A DNA stretch of 52,785 nucleotides from Bacillota bacterium. GTDB taxonomy: Bacteria; Bacillota; UBA5301. Shown here piece after piece: positions 42,953-51,805 of this stretch. Under the pieces are notes generated by a model, which saw only the letters and a program-made list of their open reading frames with translations, ran no database searches and was not told the DNA's origin. The first letter of the stretch is position 1. Each line of letters begins with the position of its first letter. The position numbers and the translations under genes were made by a program. Location: contig JAAYHC010000056.1 in the NCBI GenBank assembly GCA_012735535.1, positions 1 through 52,785 on the forward strand. The letters are read 5' to 3'.

Positions 42953-44638
42953 ATGAGAAGTCGGATTGCTCTCGAAGGCGTGCAAAGGGCTCCCCATCGT
43001 TCATTATTCAAGGCGCTAGGCTTGGACGATGTGGACCTCGCTAAGCCGCTGATTGGTATTGCAAACTCAGCAAATACGATTATTCCCGGGCATCAACATC
43101 TTGATCGGGTAGTCGAAGCAGTTAAAGCCGGTATTTGGGAGGCCGGCGGAGTACCCATCGAGTTTGGTGTGATTGGTGTTTGTGACGGTATTGCGATGGG
43201 ACACCGGGGCATGCATTTTTCGCTGGCCAGCCGGGAGCTCATCGCGGATAGCATCGAGGTCATGGTGGAGGCTCACGCCCTGGATGGGCTGGTCCTCGTG
43301 CCGAACTGTGATAAGATCGTGCCGGGGATGATGATGGCCGCCGCCAGGGTCAATATTCCGAGTATTTTGGTGAGCGGCGGGCCGATGCTCGCCGGGCGGT
43401 TTGGCGGCCAAAATGTCGATTTGAACTCCGTCTTTGAGGCGGTGGGTGCGGTGCAGGTCGGCCAGATGGACGAGGCCGAGCTAACTGAGTTGGAGAATGA
43501 GGCTTGTCCGGGCTGTGGCTCCTGTAGCGGGATGTTCACCGCCAACTCGATGAACTGTTTGGCCGAGGCACTAGGCCTGGCGCTACCTTATAACGGCACC
43601 GCCCTCGCAGTTTCGGCGATGCGCCTGCGCATTGCCAAAGCGGCTGGGCGGCGAATCTTGGAACTGGTCAAAACCGATCTCAAACCCCGGGATATTTTGA
43701 CCAAAGCGGCCTTTGCCAACGCCTTTGCTTTGGATATGGCGCTGGGTGGTTCGACCAATACTATTTTACACCTGACCGCAATTGCCCACGAGGCAGGGGT
43801 GCCTTTCTCCCTGGCGGAGATCGATGAGATTAGCCGGCAAACCCCGTATTTGGTTTCGTTGCGTCCGGGTGGGAAATACCATGTCCAGGATCTGCATGAG
43901 GCCGGGGGAGTTCCGGCCGTGCTGGCCGAGTTAAGCACGATTGGCCGGCTCGATTTATCGGCCAAAACGGTGGCCGGACTTCTTGGCGATACCGTCGCTG
44001 CCGGCAAGAACCGGAACCCCGAAGTCATCCGCCGACCGGAAGAGGCGCATCGGTCGGAAGGGGGCTTGGCGGTGCTCTGGGGTAACCTGGCCCCCGAAGG
44101 AGCCGTGGTCAAACAGGCCGCGGTCAAACCGGCGATGATGAGGCATACCGGACCGGCGCGCGTTTTTGATTCGGAAGAGGCGGCGGTGCACAGCATCCTG
44201 GCCGGAGAGATCAAACCGGGCGATGTGGTGGTGATCAGATACGAAGGGCCGCAAGGTGGACCCGGTATGCGCGAGATGTTAACCCCGACCTCCGCCCTGT
44301 GCGGGATGGGTTTGGATGAGACGGTTGCTTTGATTACTGATGGGCGCTTTTCCGGTGCCACCAGGGGTGCGGCGATCGGTCACGTCTCACCGGAGGCGAT
44401 GAGCGGCGGCTTAATCGGCTTAATCCGCGACGGAGACCAAATCGCCATTGATATCCCCGCCCGGCAATTAAATCTCTTGGTTTCCGAGGAGGAGCTGGCG
44501 CAACGCCGGCAAGCCTGGACCAAGCCGGCGCCCAAGGTAAGAACCGGCTACTTGGCTCGTTATAGCCGACTGGTGAGTTCGGCCGGGGCCGGTGCCGTCT
44601 TTGGAGGTACTAACGAGGATCGAGGTGCCGATGCGTAG
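42953..44638 (+). CDS. ilvD: Dihydroxy-acid dehydratase
   Basis: 561 aa iron-sulfur dehydratase for valine and isoleucine synthesis. The cluster cysteines lie in NCDKIVPGM and [20 protein letters not shown]; the C-terminal [20 protein letters not shown] is diagnostic. ATG 42953 follows GGGGAGG; GTG 42950 is too close. It is separated from ilvBNC by a LysR gene whose start overlaps its stop. Confidence 0.97.
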   Translation: MRSRIALEGVQRAPHRSLFKALGLDDVDLAKPLIGIANSANTIIPGHQHLDRVVEAVKAGIWEAGGVPIEFGVIGVCDGIAMGHRGMHFSLASRELIADSIEVMVEAHALDGLVLVPNCDKIVPGMMMAAARVNIPSILVSGGPMLAGRFGGQNVDLNSVFEAVGAVQVGQMDEAELTELENEACPGCGSCSGMFTANSMNCLAEALGLALPYNGTALAVSAMRLRIAKAAGRRILELVKTDLKPRDILTKAAFANAFALDMALGGSTNTILHLTAIAHEAGVPFSLAEIDEISRQTPYLVSLRPGGKYHVQDLHEAGGVPAVLAELSTIGRLDLSAKTVAGLLGDTVAAGKNRNPEVIRRPEEAHRSEGGLAVLWGNLAPEGAVVKQAAVKPAMMRHTGPARVFDSEEAAVHSILAGEIKPGDVVVIRYEGPQGGPGMREMLTPTSALCGMGLDETVALITDGRFSGATRGAAIGHVSPEAMSGGLIGLIRDGDQIAIDIPARQLNLLVSEEELAQRRQAWTKPAPKVRTGYLARYSRLVSSAGAGAVFGGTNEDRGADA

Positions 44639-45543
44639 TGAATATTCGCTTTTTGGAAACTTTTCTCACCGTAGTGGAAGAAAAAAGCTTCTCTACCGCG
44701 GCAAAACGACTGCACTTGACGCAGCCTGCCGTAACCAAGCATATTCAGGGGTTGGAGCGCTACTTCGATGTCACCCTCTTTGAGCGGAAAGGTTGGCGCT
44801 CCGAACCGACGGAAGCCGGCGAGCGATTAGTCGTCTATGCCCGGCGGATCGTCTCAACCCTCCAAGAGGCCGAGCGCGATCTGAAAAAGCTCGGCGATGA
44901 GGTGCGCGGCATTTTGCGCATTGGTGCGAGCACAATCCCGGGTGAGTATGTGGTGCCGCTGTTGGTCGGCGAGTTCGCCACCCGCTATCCGGATGTTCAT
45001 CTGCAGCTCGAGATCGCCGATTCCGGGCGGATTCAGGAGTTAATCCTCCAGCGGGATTTGGATCTGGGCTTGATCGGGTATAATTCGGGACATCCGCACC
45101 TGGAGTATTTCCCCTTTGCCGAGGATGAACTGATCCTGGTTATCCCGGCCGACCACCCATGGGCCGGTCGCGCGTCCATCACCATCAAAGAGCTCGAGCA
45201 ACTGCCCATGGTCTGGCGGGAAAAAGAATCCGGTACGCGCCAGGCCATCGAGAAAATACTTCAGGAGCACAAAGTTGATCTGAGCCGCCTGCAAATGAGG
45301 ATGGAGCTCGGCAGTACGGAGGCTGTGCTCAATGCCGTCGTCTCCGGCAAGTTTGCTACCATCGTCTCGCAAAATGCTGCCCAGCGTTACTTGCGACTCA
45401 AACAGCTGGTGAGCATGCCCATCGAAGGTGTCTCCTTAAAACGCCCGCTCTACGTGGTGCACCGCAAGGAGAAGAACCTCAGCCTGGTTGTCGAAACTTT
45501 TGTCTCCTATATCCGTGAAAAAGCGGCGCAGCAAATGGCTTGA
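44638..45543 (+). CDS. LysR-family transcriptional regulator
   Basis: 301 aa. Helix-turn-helix in residues 1-60 (FLETFLTVVEEKSFSTAAKR, LHLTQPAVTKHIQGLER), then an effector domain (IGASTIPGEYVVPLLVGEFA, ELGSTEAVLNAVVSGKFATI). It lies between ilvD and ilvBNC and its GTG shares a base with the ilvD stop, so control of branched-chain amino acid genes is the simplest reading. The IGASTIPGEY type of effector domain is also found in LysR regulators linked to sulfur, carbon fixation and selenium metabolism; I cannot decide between them. Confidence 0.92.
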   Translation: MNIRFLETFLTVVEEKSFSTAAKRLHLTQPAVTKHIQGLERYFDVTLFERKGWRSEPTEAGERLVVYARRIVSTLQEAERDLKKLGDEVRGILRIGASTIPGEYVVPLLVGEFATRYPDVHLQLEIADSGRIQELILQRDLDLGLIGYNSGHPHLEYFPFAEDELILVIPADHPWAGRASITIKELEQLPMVWREKESGTRQAIEKILQEHKVDLSRLQMRMELGSTEAVLNAVVSGKFATIVSQNAAQRYLRLKQLVSMPIEGVSLKRPLYVVHRKEKNLSLVVETFVSYIREKAAQQMA

Positions 45544-45568
45544 CAGGCGCCGGCGCCGAAAATATAAT
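45540..45568 (+). promoter_or_regulatory. Consensus promoter for ilvBNC
   Basis: TTGACA (45540-45545), exactly 17 bases, TATAAT (45563-45568): a perfect consensus sigma-A promoter. The -35 includes the stop codon of the LysR gene. The -10 belongs to TATAATTATA, as in the arg promoter. Transcription would start near 45575. Confidence 0.88.
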
Positions 45569-45612
45569 TATAAGTAATTCTCTTTCGGCAGGTTATATCT
45601 TCCCTGTCTGGT

Positions 45613-45639
45613 ACCTCTCTACTATTCCAGTGGAGAGGT
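45613..45639 (+). promoter_or_regulatory. Leader hairpin before ilvB
   Basis: ACCTCTCTACT pairs with AGTGGAGAGGT (11 bp with one G-U) around ATTCC, about 40 bases after the predicted transcript start. No U-run follows, so it is not a normal terminator. The preceding TCTGGTACC slightly resembles the T-box core but the roughly 100-base leader is too short for a T-box. Confidence 0.55.
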
Positions 45640-45677
45640 CAGTTATTATATTGAACGCTTCGAAGGAGTGAGTAGTA

Positions 45678-47393
45678 TTGAAGTTATCCGGAGCGGAAAT
45701 CTTAGTCCAATCTTTAGTCCGGGAAGGTGTCGAAGTCATCTTTGGCTATCCGGGCGGAGCGGTACTGGAGATCTATGACAAAATCTTAGATTCGCCGATC
45801 CGTCACTACCTGGTCCGGCACGAGCAGGGAGCAGCCCATGCAGCCGACGGTTATGCTCGGACCACCGGTCGGCCGGGGGTCTGCCTGGCTACTTCCGGCC
45901 CAGGGGCGACCAACCTGGTTACCGGGATTGCTACGGCGTACATGGATTCGGTGCCGTTGATCGCGATCACCGGCCAGGTTGCCACGAGTTTGCTGGGAAC
46001 AGATGCCTTTCAGGAGGCCGATATTACCGGGATTACGCTACCGATCACCAAGCACAATTATTTAGTCAAAAAGGTGGAGGACCTTCCCCGCGTGATCAAG
46101 GAGGCGTTCCATATTGCCACGACCGGCCGGCCCGGCCCGGTTCTGGTCGACTTGCCAAAGGATGTTACCGTAGCGCAGACTACTTTTCAGTACCCGGACC
46201 GGGTGGATTTGCCCAGCTACCGGCCGACCCTGACCGGTCATCCCCGTCAAATCGAGCGGGCCGCCGCCGAGATCCTTGCAGCGAGCAAGCCGCTTTTATA
46301 CGTGGGGGGCGGGGCGATCAGCGGGTGTGCTTCTGCCGCTCTGGCCAAACTGGTCGAGTTGGTGCCGATGCCGGTTACCGCTACGCTGATGGGCTTGGGT
46401 GCTTTTCCGGGCACCGACCCCAAGTTCCTCGGCATGTTAGGTATGCATGGTACGGTGGCCGCCAACTATGCCACTTTAGAAGCAGATCTGGTCATCGCGG
46501 TCGGGGCGCGCTTTGATGATCGCGTCACCGGCTATTTGCCCAGTTTTGCACCGAAGGCCAAGATCATTCATATCGACATTGATCCGGCCGAAATCGGTAA
46601 AAACGTGCCGGTTGACATCCCGATCGTCGGCGATGCCGGTCTGGTTCTGGCAGATATCGTTAAGGTGCTTGCCGCCAGCAGTGCGGAGGCCAGAGCCCAA
46701 AAGGCTGCCGAACGGGAGGACTGGCTGACCAGGGTTTTGCGATGGAAAGCGGATTATCCGCTTAAATACGGTCAGCCGGAGAGCCCGACCGGGCTCGCTC
46801 CCCAATTTGTGGTCGAGGAGCTCTACCGTCAAACGAACGGTGAGGCGATTATCACCACCGAGGTCGGGCAAAACCAGATGTGGACGGCCCAGTTTTACCG
46901 GTTTGACCGACCGCGCTCCTTGGCGAGCTCAGGCGGATTAGGGACGATGGGATACGGATTGCCCGCTGCGATCGGCGCTCAGATCGGCAATCCCGGCCGG
47001 ACCGTAATTAATGTTTCCGGCGATGGAAGTTTTTTGATGAATGTACAGGAATTAGCCACCGCTGTCCAGTATGGTATTCCTATTAAAGTAGCAATTTTGA
47101 ACAACCAGTTTCTCGGTATGGTCAGACAGTGGCAAGAACTCTTCTACAACCATCGTTACTCGCAAAGCTGCCTGCGTTCGAACCCGGACAATGTCAAAAT
47201 CGCTGAAGCCTTTGGGGCCGTTGGCTTACGAGCCACCAATGCTCAGGAGACCAAAGAGGTGATCGCCGAGGCGCTGGCCATCACCGATCGGCCGGTCGTC
47301 ATGGATTTCATGGTTGACCGAGAGGCCAACGTCTTACCGATTGTTCCACCGAATGCCTCTTTAGATAAGATGATTGGTGGTGGTACGCAATGA
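45678..47393 (+). CDS. ilvB: Acetolactate synthase, large subunit
   Basis: 571 aa ThDP enzyme, first common step of branched-chain amino acid synthesis. Catalytic Glu in VRHEQGAAHAADGYAR, FAD-region motifs in the centre, and the ThDP motif GDGSFLMNVQEL to NN (near residue 455). TTG start at 45678 is 9 bases from AAGGAG. Overlaps ilvN by 4 bases. Confidence 0.97.
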   Translation: MKLSGAEILVQSLVREGVEVIFGYPGGAVLEIYDKILDSPIRHYLVRHEQGAAHAADGYARTTGRPGVCLATSGPGATNLVTGIATAYMDSVPLIAITGQVATSLLGTDAFQEADITGITLPITKHNYLVKKVEDLPRVIKEAFHIATTGRPGPVLVDLPKDVTVAQTTFQYPDRVDLPSYRPTLTGHPRQIERAAAEILAASKPLLYVGGGAISGCASAALAKLVELVPMPVTATLMGLGAFPGTDPKFLGMLGMHGTVAANYATLEADLVIAVGARFDDRVTGYLPSFAPKAKIIHIDIDPAEIGKNVPVDIPIVGDAGLVLADIVKVLAASSAEARAQKAAEREDWLTRVLRWKADYPLKYGQPESPTGLAPQFVVEELYRQTNGEAIITTEVGQNQMWTAQFYRFDRPRSLASSGGLGTMGYGLPAAIGAQIGNPGRTVINVSGDGSFLMNVQELATAVQYGIPIKVAILNNQFLGMVRQWQELFYNHRYSQSCLRSNPDNVKIAEAFGAVGLRATNAQETKEVIAEALAITDRPVVMDFMVDREANVLPIVPPNASLDKMIGGGTQ

Positions 47394-47875
47394 GCAGGCA
47401 CGTGATCAGTGTTTTAGTCAATAACAAACCCGGTGTCTTGACCCGGATAGCCGGTTTGTTCGCCAGACGGGGATTTAACATCGACAGCTTGGCGGTTGGT
47501 GAAACGCAGGATCCGGCCGTTTCGCTGATGACGATCGTCGTCACGGCCAATAGTGCGACTTTAGAGCAGATCAACAAGCAGTTGAACAAATTAATTGATG
47601 TCATTAAAATCGTGGATATCACCGATGTGCCCAGCGTGCTCCGGGAGCTAATGCTGGTCAAGGTCTCAGCCACCCCGGCCAATCGCTCGGAGATCAGCCA
47701 GATCGTCAATATCTTCCGGGCGAAGATCGTGGATGTGGCTCCGACCGCGCTGACCATTGAGATCACCGGTGATGAGTCGAAACTGACCGCCTTTTTGCAA
47801 ATGCTGATTCCGTACGGAATCATTGAACTAGCCCGTACCGGGACGATCGCTTTAGTCAGGTCGAACGCCAAGTAG
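47390..47875 (+). CDS. ilvN: Acetolactate synthase, small regulatory subunit
   Basis: 161 aa. N-terminal ACT domain (ISVLVNNKPGVLTRIAGLFA, RRGFNIDSLAVGET) that binds valine for feedback control, and a C-terminal ALS_ss domain (LMLVKVSATPANRSEI). ATGA overlap with ilvB makes co-translation likely. Confidence 0.97.
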   Translation: MSRHVISVLVNNKPGVLTRIAGLFARRGFNIDSLAVGETQDPAVSLMTIVVTANSATLEQINKQLNKLIDVIKIVDITDVPSVLRELMLVKVSATPANRSEISQIVNIFRAKIVDVAPTALTIEITGDESKLTAFLQMLIPYGIIELARTGTIALVRSNAK

Positions 47876-47885
47876 TTAAGCATAG

Positions 47886-48896
<1,011 letters not shown>

Positions 48897-48925
48897 AGTC
48901 ATTTTGCTGGGGAGGGAATTTTTCC

Positions 48926-50086
48926 ATGATTGAAGATGTCCAATTGCGGATACCGGGTCCAAGTCCGGTTCCACCACAAGTCGCGCTAGCCATGGGCCAA
49001 CCGATGATTGGCCACCGGGGCAGTGAGTTTTCAGCCCTTTATGAGCGGCTAATCCCGTTTGCAAAGGAGCTTTTCGGCACCTCCGGCGATGTTCTCTTTG
49101 TCACCGGCTCAGGTACCGCCGGGATGGAAACCGCGGTAGCGAACATTGTTTCACCTGGTGATAAGGTGCTGCTCTTGACTTGTGGCTCCTTTGGCAATCG
49201 TTTTGGTCAGATTCTCGCAGCTTACGGTGCAGACGTTGACAGGCTCGAGGCTCCATGGGGCGAATGTATCGATCCGAATGCTGTGGCTACTAAGTTGCAG
49301 GCGGCCGGTCCGTACAAGGCGGTTTTTGTCACCCACAACGAAACTTCAACCGGCGTAGCTAATGATCTCAAAGCGATCGGCCACGCGGTCCACGAATTCG
49401 GGCAGGGAGCGTTGCTGGTTGTCGACTCGGTAAGTGCGCTTGGCGGGATGGAGGTCCGGATGGATGACTGGCATTTGGACATCGTCGTTACCGGTTCCCA
49501 GAAGGCCTTGATGCTGCCGCCGGGTCTAGCCTTAATCGGTGTTTCCGAGCGGGCCTGGGAAGTGATTGACCAGGCACAGTCGCCGCGCTTCTATTTCAAT
49601 TTGAAGAAGTACAAGGCTTCGGGTGATAAGGCCCAAACACCGTATACGCCCAATATCGCCTTGCTCTTTGGTCTGGAGAAGACCTTTGCCTTAATGCAAG
49701 CCGAAGGCCTGACCAATATCTATCGGCGCCACGATTTGATGCGCGATATGGTCAGAGCGGCGATTCGGGCTCTGGGTCTGGAACTCTTAACCGCAGACAG
49801 CTGTGCCTCCAGCACGGTGACGGCGGTCAAAGGGAGCAGTGAAGTGCCCAGCGAACCCTTGCGCAAGACGCTCAAGGAGCAGTTCAAAGTACAGGTTGCC
49901 GGCGGACAAGACCAGCTCAAAGGCGAGATCTTCCGTATCGGTCACATGGGCTTTGCCGGCCCGCGCGATATGCTAACCATCATCGCCTCTTTAGAGTGTG
50001 CGTTGGCGGTCCATGGCAAGCCGGAAGTGCTCGGCCGAGGCGTCAAAGCCGCCCAGGAGGTTTGGCTCCGGGAGGTGCAGCGCTAG
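48926..50086 (+). CDS. Class V aminotransferase (serine/alanine-glyoxylate type)
   Basis: 386 aa PLP enzyme. RIPGPSPVPPQVALAMGQPM, VTGSGTAGMETAVANI, DSVSALGGMEVRMDDW (PLP Asp) and the Schiff-base Lys in VTGSQKALMLPPG. It overlaps serA by one base, and GGGAGGTG at its end serves serA. In this context it probably acts as the phosphoserine or serine transaminase of the serine pathway, a role class V members have in some other prokaryotes; this is inference, as glyoxylate or pyruvate is equally possible by sequence. Confidence 0.9.
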   Translation: MIEDVQLRIPGPSPVPPQVALAMGQPMIGHRGSEFSALYERLIPFAKELFGTSGDVLFVTGSGTAGMETAVANIVSPGDKVLLLTCGSFGNRFGQILAAYGADVDRLEAPWGECIDPNAVATKLQAAGPYKAVFVTHNETSTGVANDLKAIGHAVHEFGQGALLVVDSVSALGGMEVRMDDWHLDIVVTGSQKALMLPPGLALIGVSERAWEVIDQAQSPRFYFNLKKYKASGDKAQTPYTPNIALLFGLEKTFALMQAEGLTNIYRRHDLMRDMVRAAIRALGLELLTADSCASSTVTAVKGSSEVPSEPLRKTLKEQFKVQVAGGQDQLKGEIFRIGHMGFAGPRDMLTIIASLECALAVHGKPEVLGRGVKAAQEVWLREVQR

Positions 50087-51666
50087 TGTACAAAGTACTG
50101 ATCGCCGATAACGTCTCTGACGAAGGTATTGAGATACTGCAGGCCGCACCGGATTTTGAGGTCAGCGTGCAAAAGGATATCAGCGCCGAGGACCTACTCA
50201 AAGAGGTCGGCAAGTATCATGCCTTGATCGTCCGCAGCCGCACGCAGGTGACCAAAGAAGTCCTGGCGGCAGGCGAAAACCTCAAAGTTGTTGGTCGGGC
50301 CGGGGTCGGGGTTGACAATATCGATCTCGATGCCGCCACCGAACGGGGTATTGTCGTTTTGAATGCGCCCGAGGGGAATACGATTTCAACCGCGGAACAT
50401 ACGGTTGCGCTGATGCTCGCTTTGGCGCGTCATATTCCGCAGGCCAACCAGTCCCTCAAGGAAGGGCGATGGGATCGGAAAACCTTTGTCGGCACCGAGC
50501 TGGCCGGCAAGACCCTCGGGGTGATCGGCTTTGGGCGGATCGGCAGTACGGTTGCCCGGATTGCCCAGGGCCTGCACATGAATGTCTTGGCTTATGATCC
50601 CTTTATCAGCGAGGAACGGGCGAAGGAGATGGGGGTTACTGCGGCCAGCCTCGAGACGATTATCACTCAGGCGGACATCATCACGATTCATACCCCCAAG
50701 ACTCCGGAGACGGAGAACCTCATCAACAAAGAGACCATCGCCAAAATGAAGGATGGGGTGCGGATCATCAACTGCGCTCGCGGTGGGATCGTCAACGAAG
50801 CCGACCTGGTGGAGGCGCTCAAATCCGGCAAAGTCGCAGGTGCTGCGCTTGATGTCTATGCGCAAGAGCCGCCGGCCGACTTTGAGCTATTCAAACTGCC
50901 GAATTTGGTCGCCACCCCGCACTTGGCGGCCTCAACGGTCGAAGCTCAGGTTAACGTCGCCATCGACGTGATCAAAGAGGTTATGGCCGCGCTGCGCGGT
51001 GAACCGCTCAAGAGCGCGGTTAATATGCCGATTCTGCGTCCGGAGGCGTTCGCCAAGGTTAAGCCATATTTGAAGCTGGCCGAACGGTTGGGTTCATTCT
51101 TGGGCCAGATCCTCTCCGGTGTACTGCAGGAGGTCGAAGTCACCTACAGCGGGCAATTGGCCGATTATGCGGTCAGTCCGCTGACAGCTGCCGTGCTCAA
51201 AGGTCTGTTGCGTCCGGCCTTCGGAGCCGAGGTCAACTCGGTCAATGCCTCCTATCTGGCGCGCAAGCGCGGGATTAAGGTTACTGAGTCCAAGCGCAGC
51301 AACGGTAATTACACCAATTTGATTCACTTAACGGTCACCACGAGCAGCGGACGACAGCAGATGGCCGCGACCCTCTTCGGCGACGGCAATCCGCGGATCG
51401 TGCAGATCGATGAGTACTATATCGATACCGTTCCGGAAGGCTATCTCTTGGTGACCAAACACAAAGATCGGCCGGGTATCATCGGGGCGGTCGGTTCACT
51501 CCTCGGCGATGGGGAGATCAACATCGCCAGCATGCAACTGGGCCGTAACGAGGTCGGCGGTGAGGCGGTCATGGTCTTGCGGGTCGACCAACCGATCCCC
51601 CAGCAGTTGTTGGATAAGCTTGCCCGCTACCCGGACATGGAAAAGGTGCATTTTGTCACGCTTTAA
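50086..51666 (+). CDS. serA: D-3-phosphoglycerate dehydrogenase, long form with ACT domain
   Basis: 526 aa. First step of serine synthesis. Substrate domain, then NAD domain with GVIGFGRIGSTVARIA, NCARGGIVNEADL, the ALDVYAQEPP motif and His of ATPHLAAST. An intervening ASB domain (about 330-450) and a C-terminal ACT domain (HKDRPGIIGAVGSLLGDGEI) allow serine feedback. GTG 50086 overlaps the stop of the aminotransferase gene. Confidence 0.97.
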   Translation: MYKVLIADNVSDEGIEILQAAPDFEVSVQKDISAEDLLKEVGKYHALIVRSRTQVTKEVLAAGENLKVVGRAGVGVDNIDLDAATERGIVVLNAPEGNTISTAEHTVALMLALARHIPQANQSLKEGRWDRKTFVGTELAGKTLGVIGFGRIGSTVARIAQGLHMNVLAYDPFISEERAKEMGVTAASLETIITQADIITIHTPKTPETENLINKETIAKMKDGVRIINCARGGIVNEADLVEALKSGKVAGAALDVYAQEPPADFELFKLPNLVATPHLAASTVEAQVNVAIDVIKEVMAALRGEPLKSAVNMPILRPEAFAKVKPYLKLAERLGSFLGQILSGVLQEVEVTYSGQLADYAVSPLTAAVLKGLLRPAFGAEVNSVNASYLARKRGIKVTESKRSNGNYTNLIHLTVTTSSGRQQMAATLFGDGNPRIVQIDEYYIDTVPEGYLLVTKHKDRPGIIGAVGSLLGDGEINIASMQLGRNEVGGEAVMVLRVDQPIPQQLLDKLARYPDMEKVHFVTL

Positions 51667-51757
51667 CGAATATTCACGCAATTGCTAATATGGAAAAAAG
51701 TGTTTTTCTAGCAGGTTTTCCCAGGTGAGAGCCGAATACTAAATAATCATCAATCGT

Positions 51758-51793
51758 GATAATAAGCTCATTTTTGGGCTTATTATCTTTTTT
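51758..51793 (+). terminator. Strong terminator directly before the M28 gene Shine-Dalgarno
   Basis: GATAATAAGCTCA (51758-51770) pairs with TGGGCTTATTATC (51775-51787), 13 bp with one G-U, loop TTTT, then six T (51788-51793). GGAGG of the next gene starts at 51794. It ends the serA operon; it may also attenuate the M28 gene if a promoter lies in 51667-51757, where I see none that is convincing. Confidence 0.88.
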
Positions 51794-51805
51794 GGAGGAT
51801 AGTAG

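Noticed and set aside
43588-44361. Long open frame antisense to ilvD (257 codons)
   Set aside because: It mirrors the codon bias of ilvD, has no Shine-Dalgarno and no recognisable motifs.
45575-45677. T-box riboswitch before ilvB
   Set aside because: TCTGGTACC is only a partial match, there is no stem I region, no terminator U-run, and the leader is about 100 bases.
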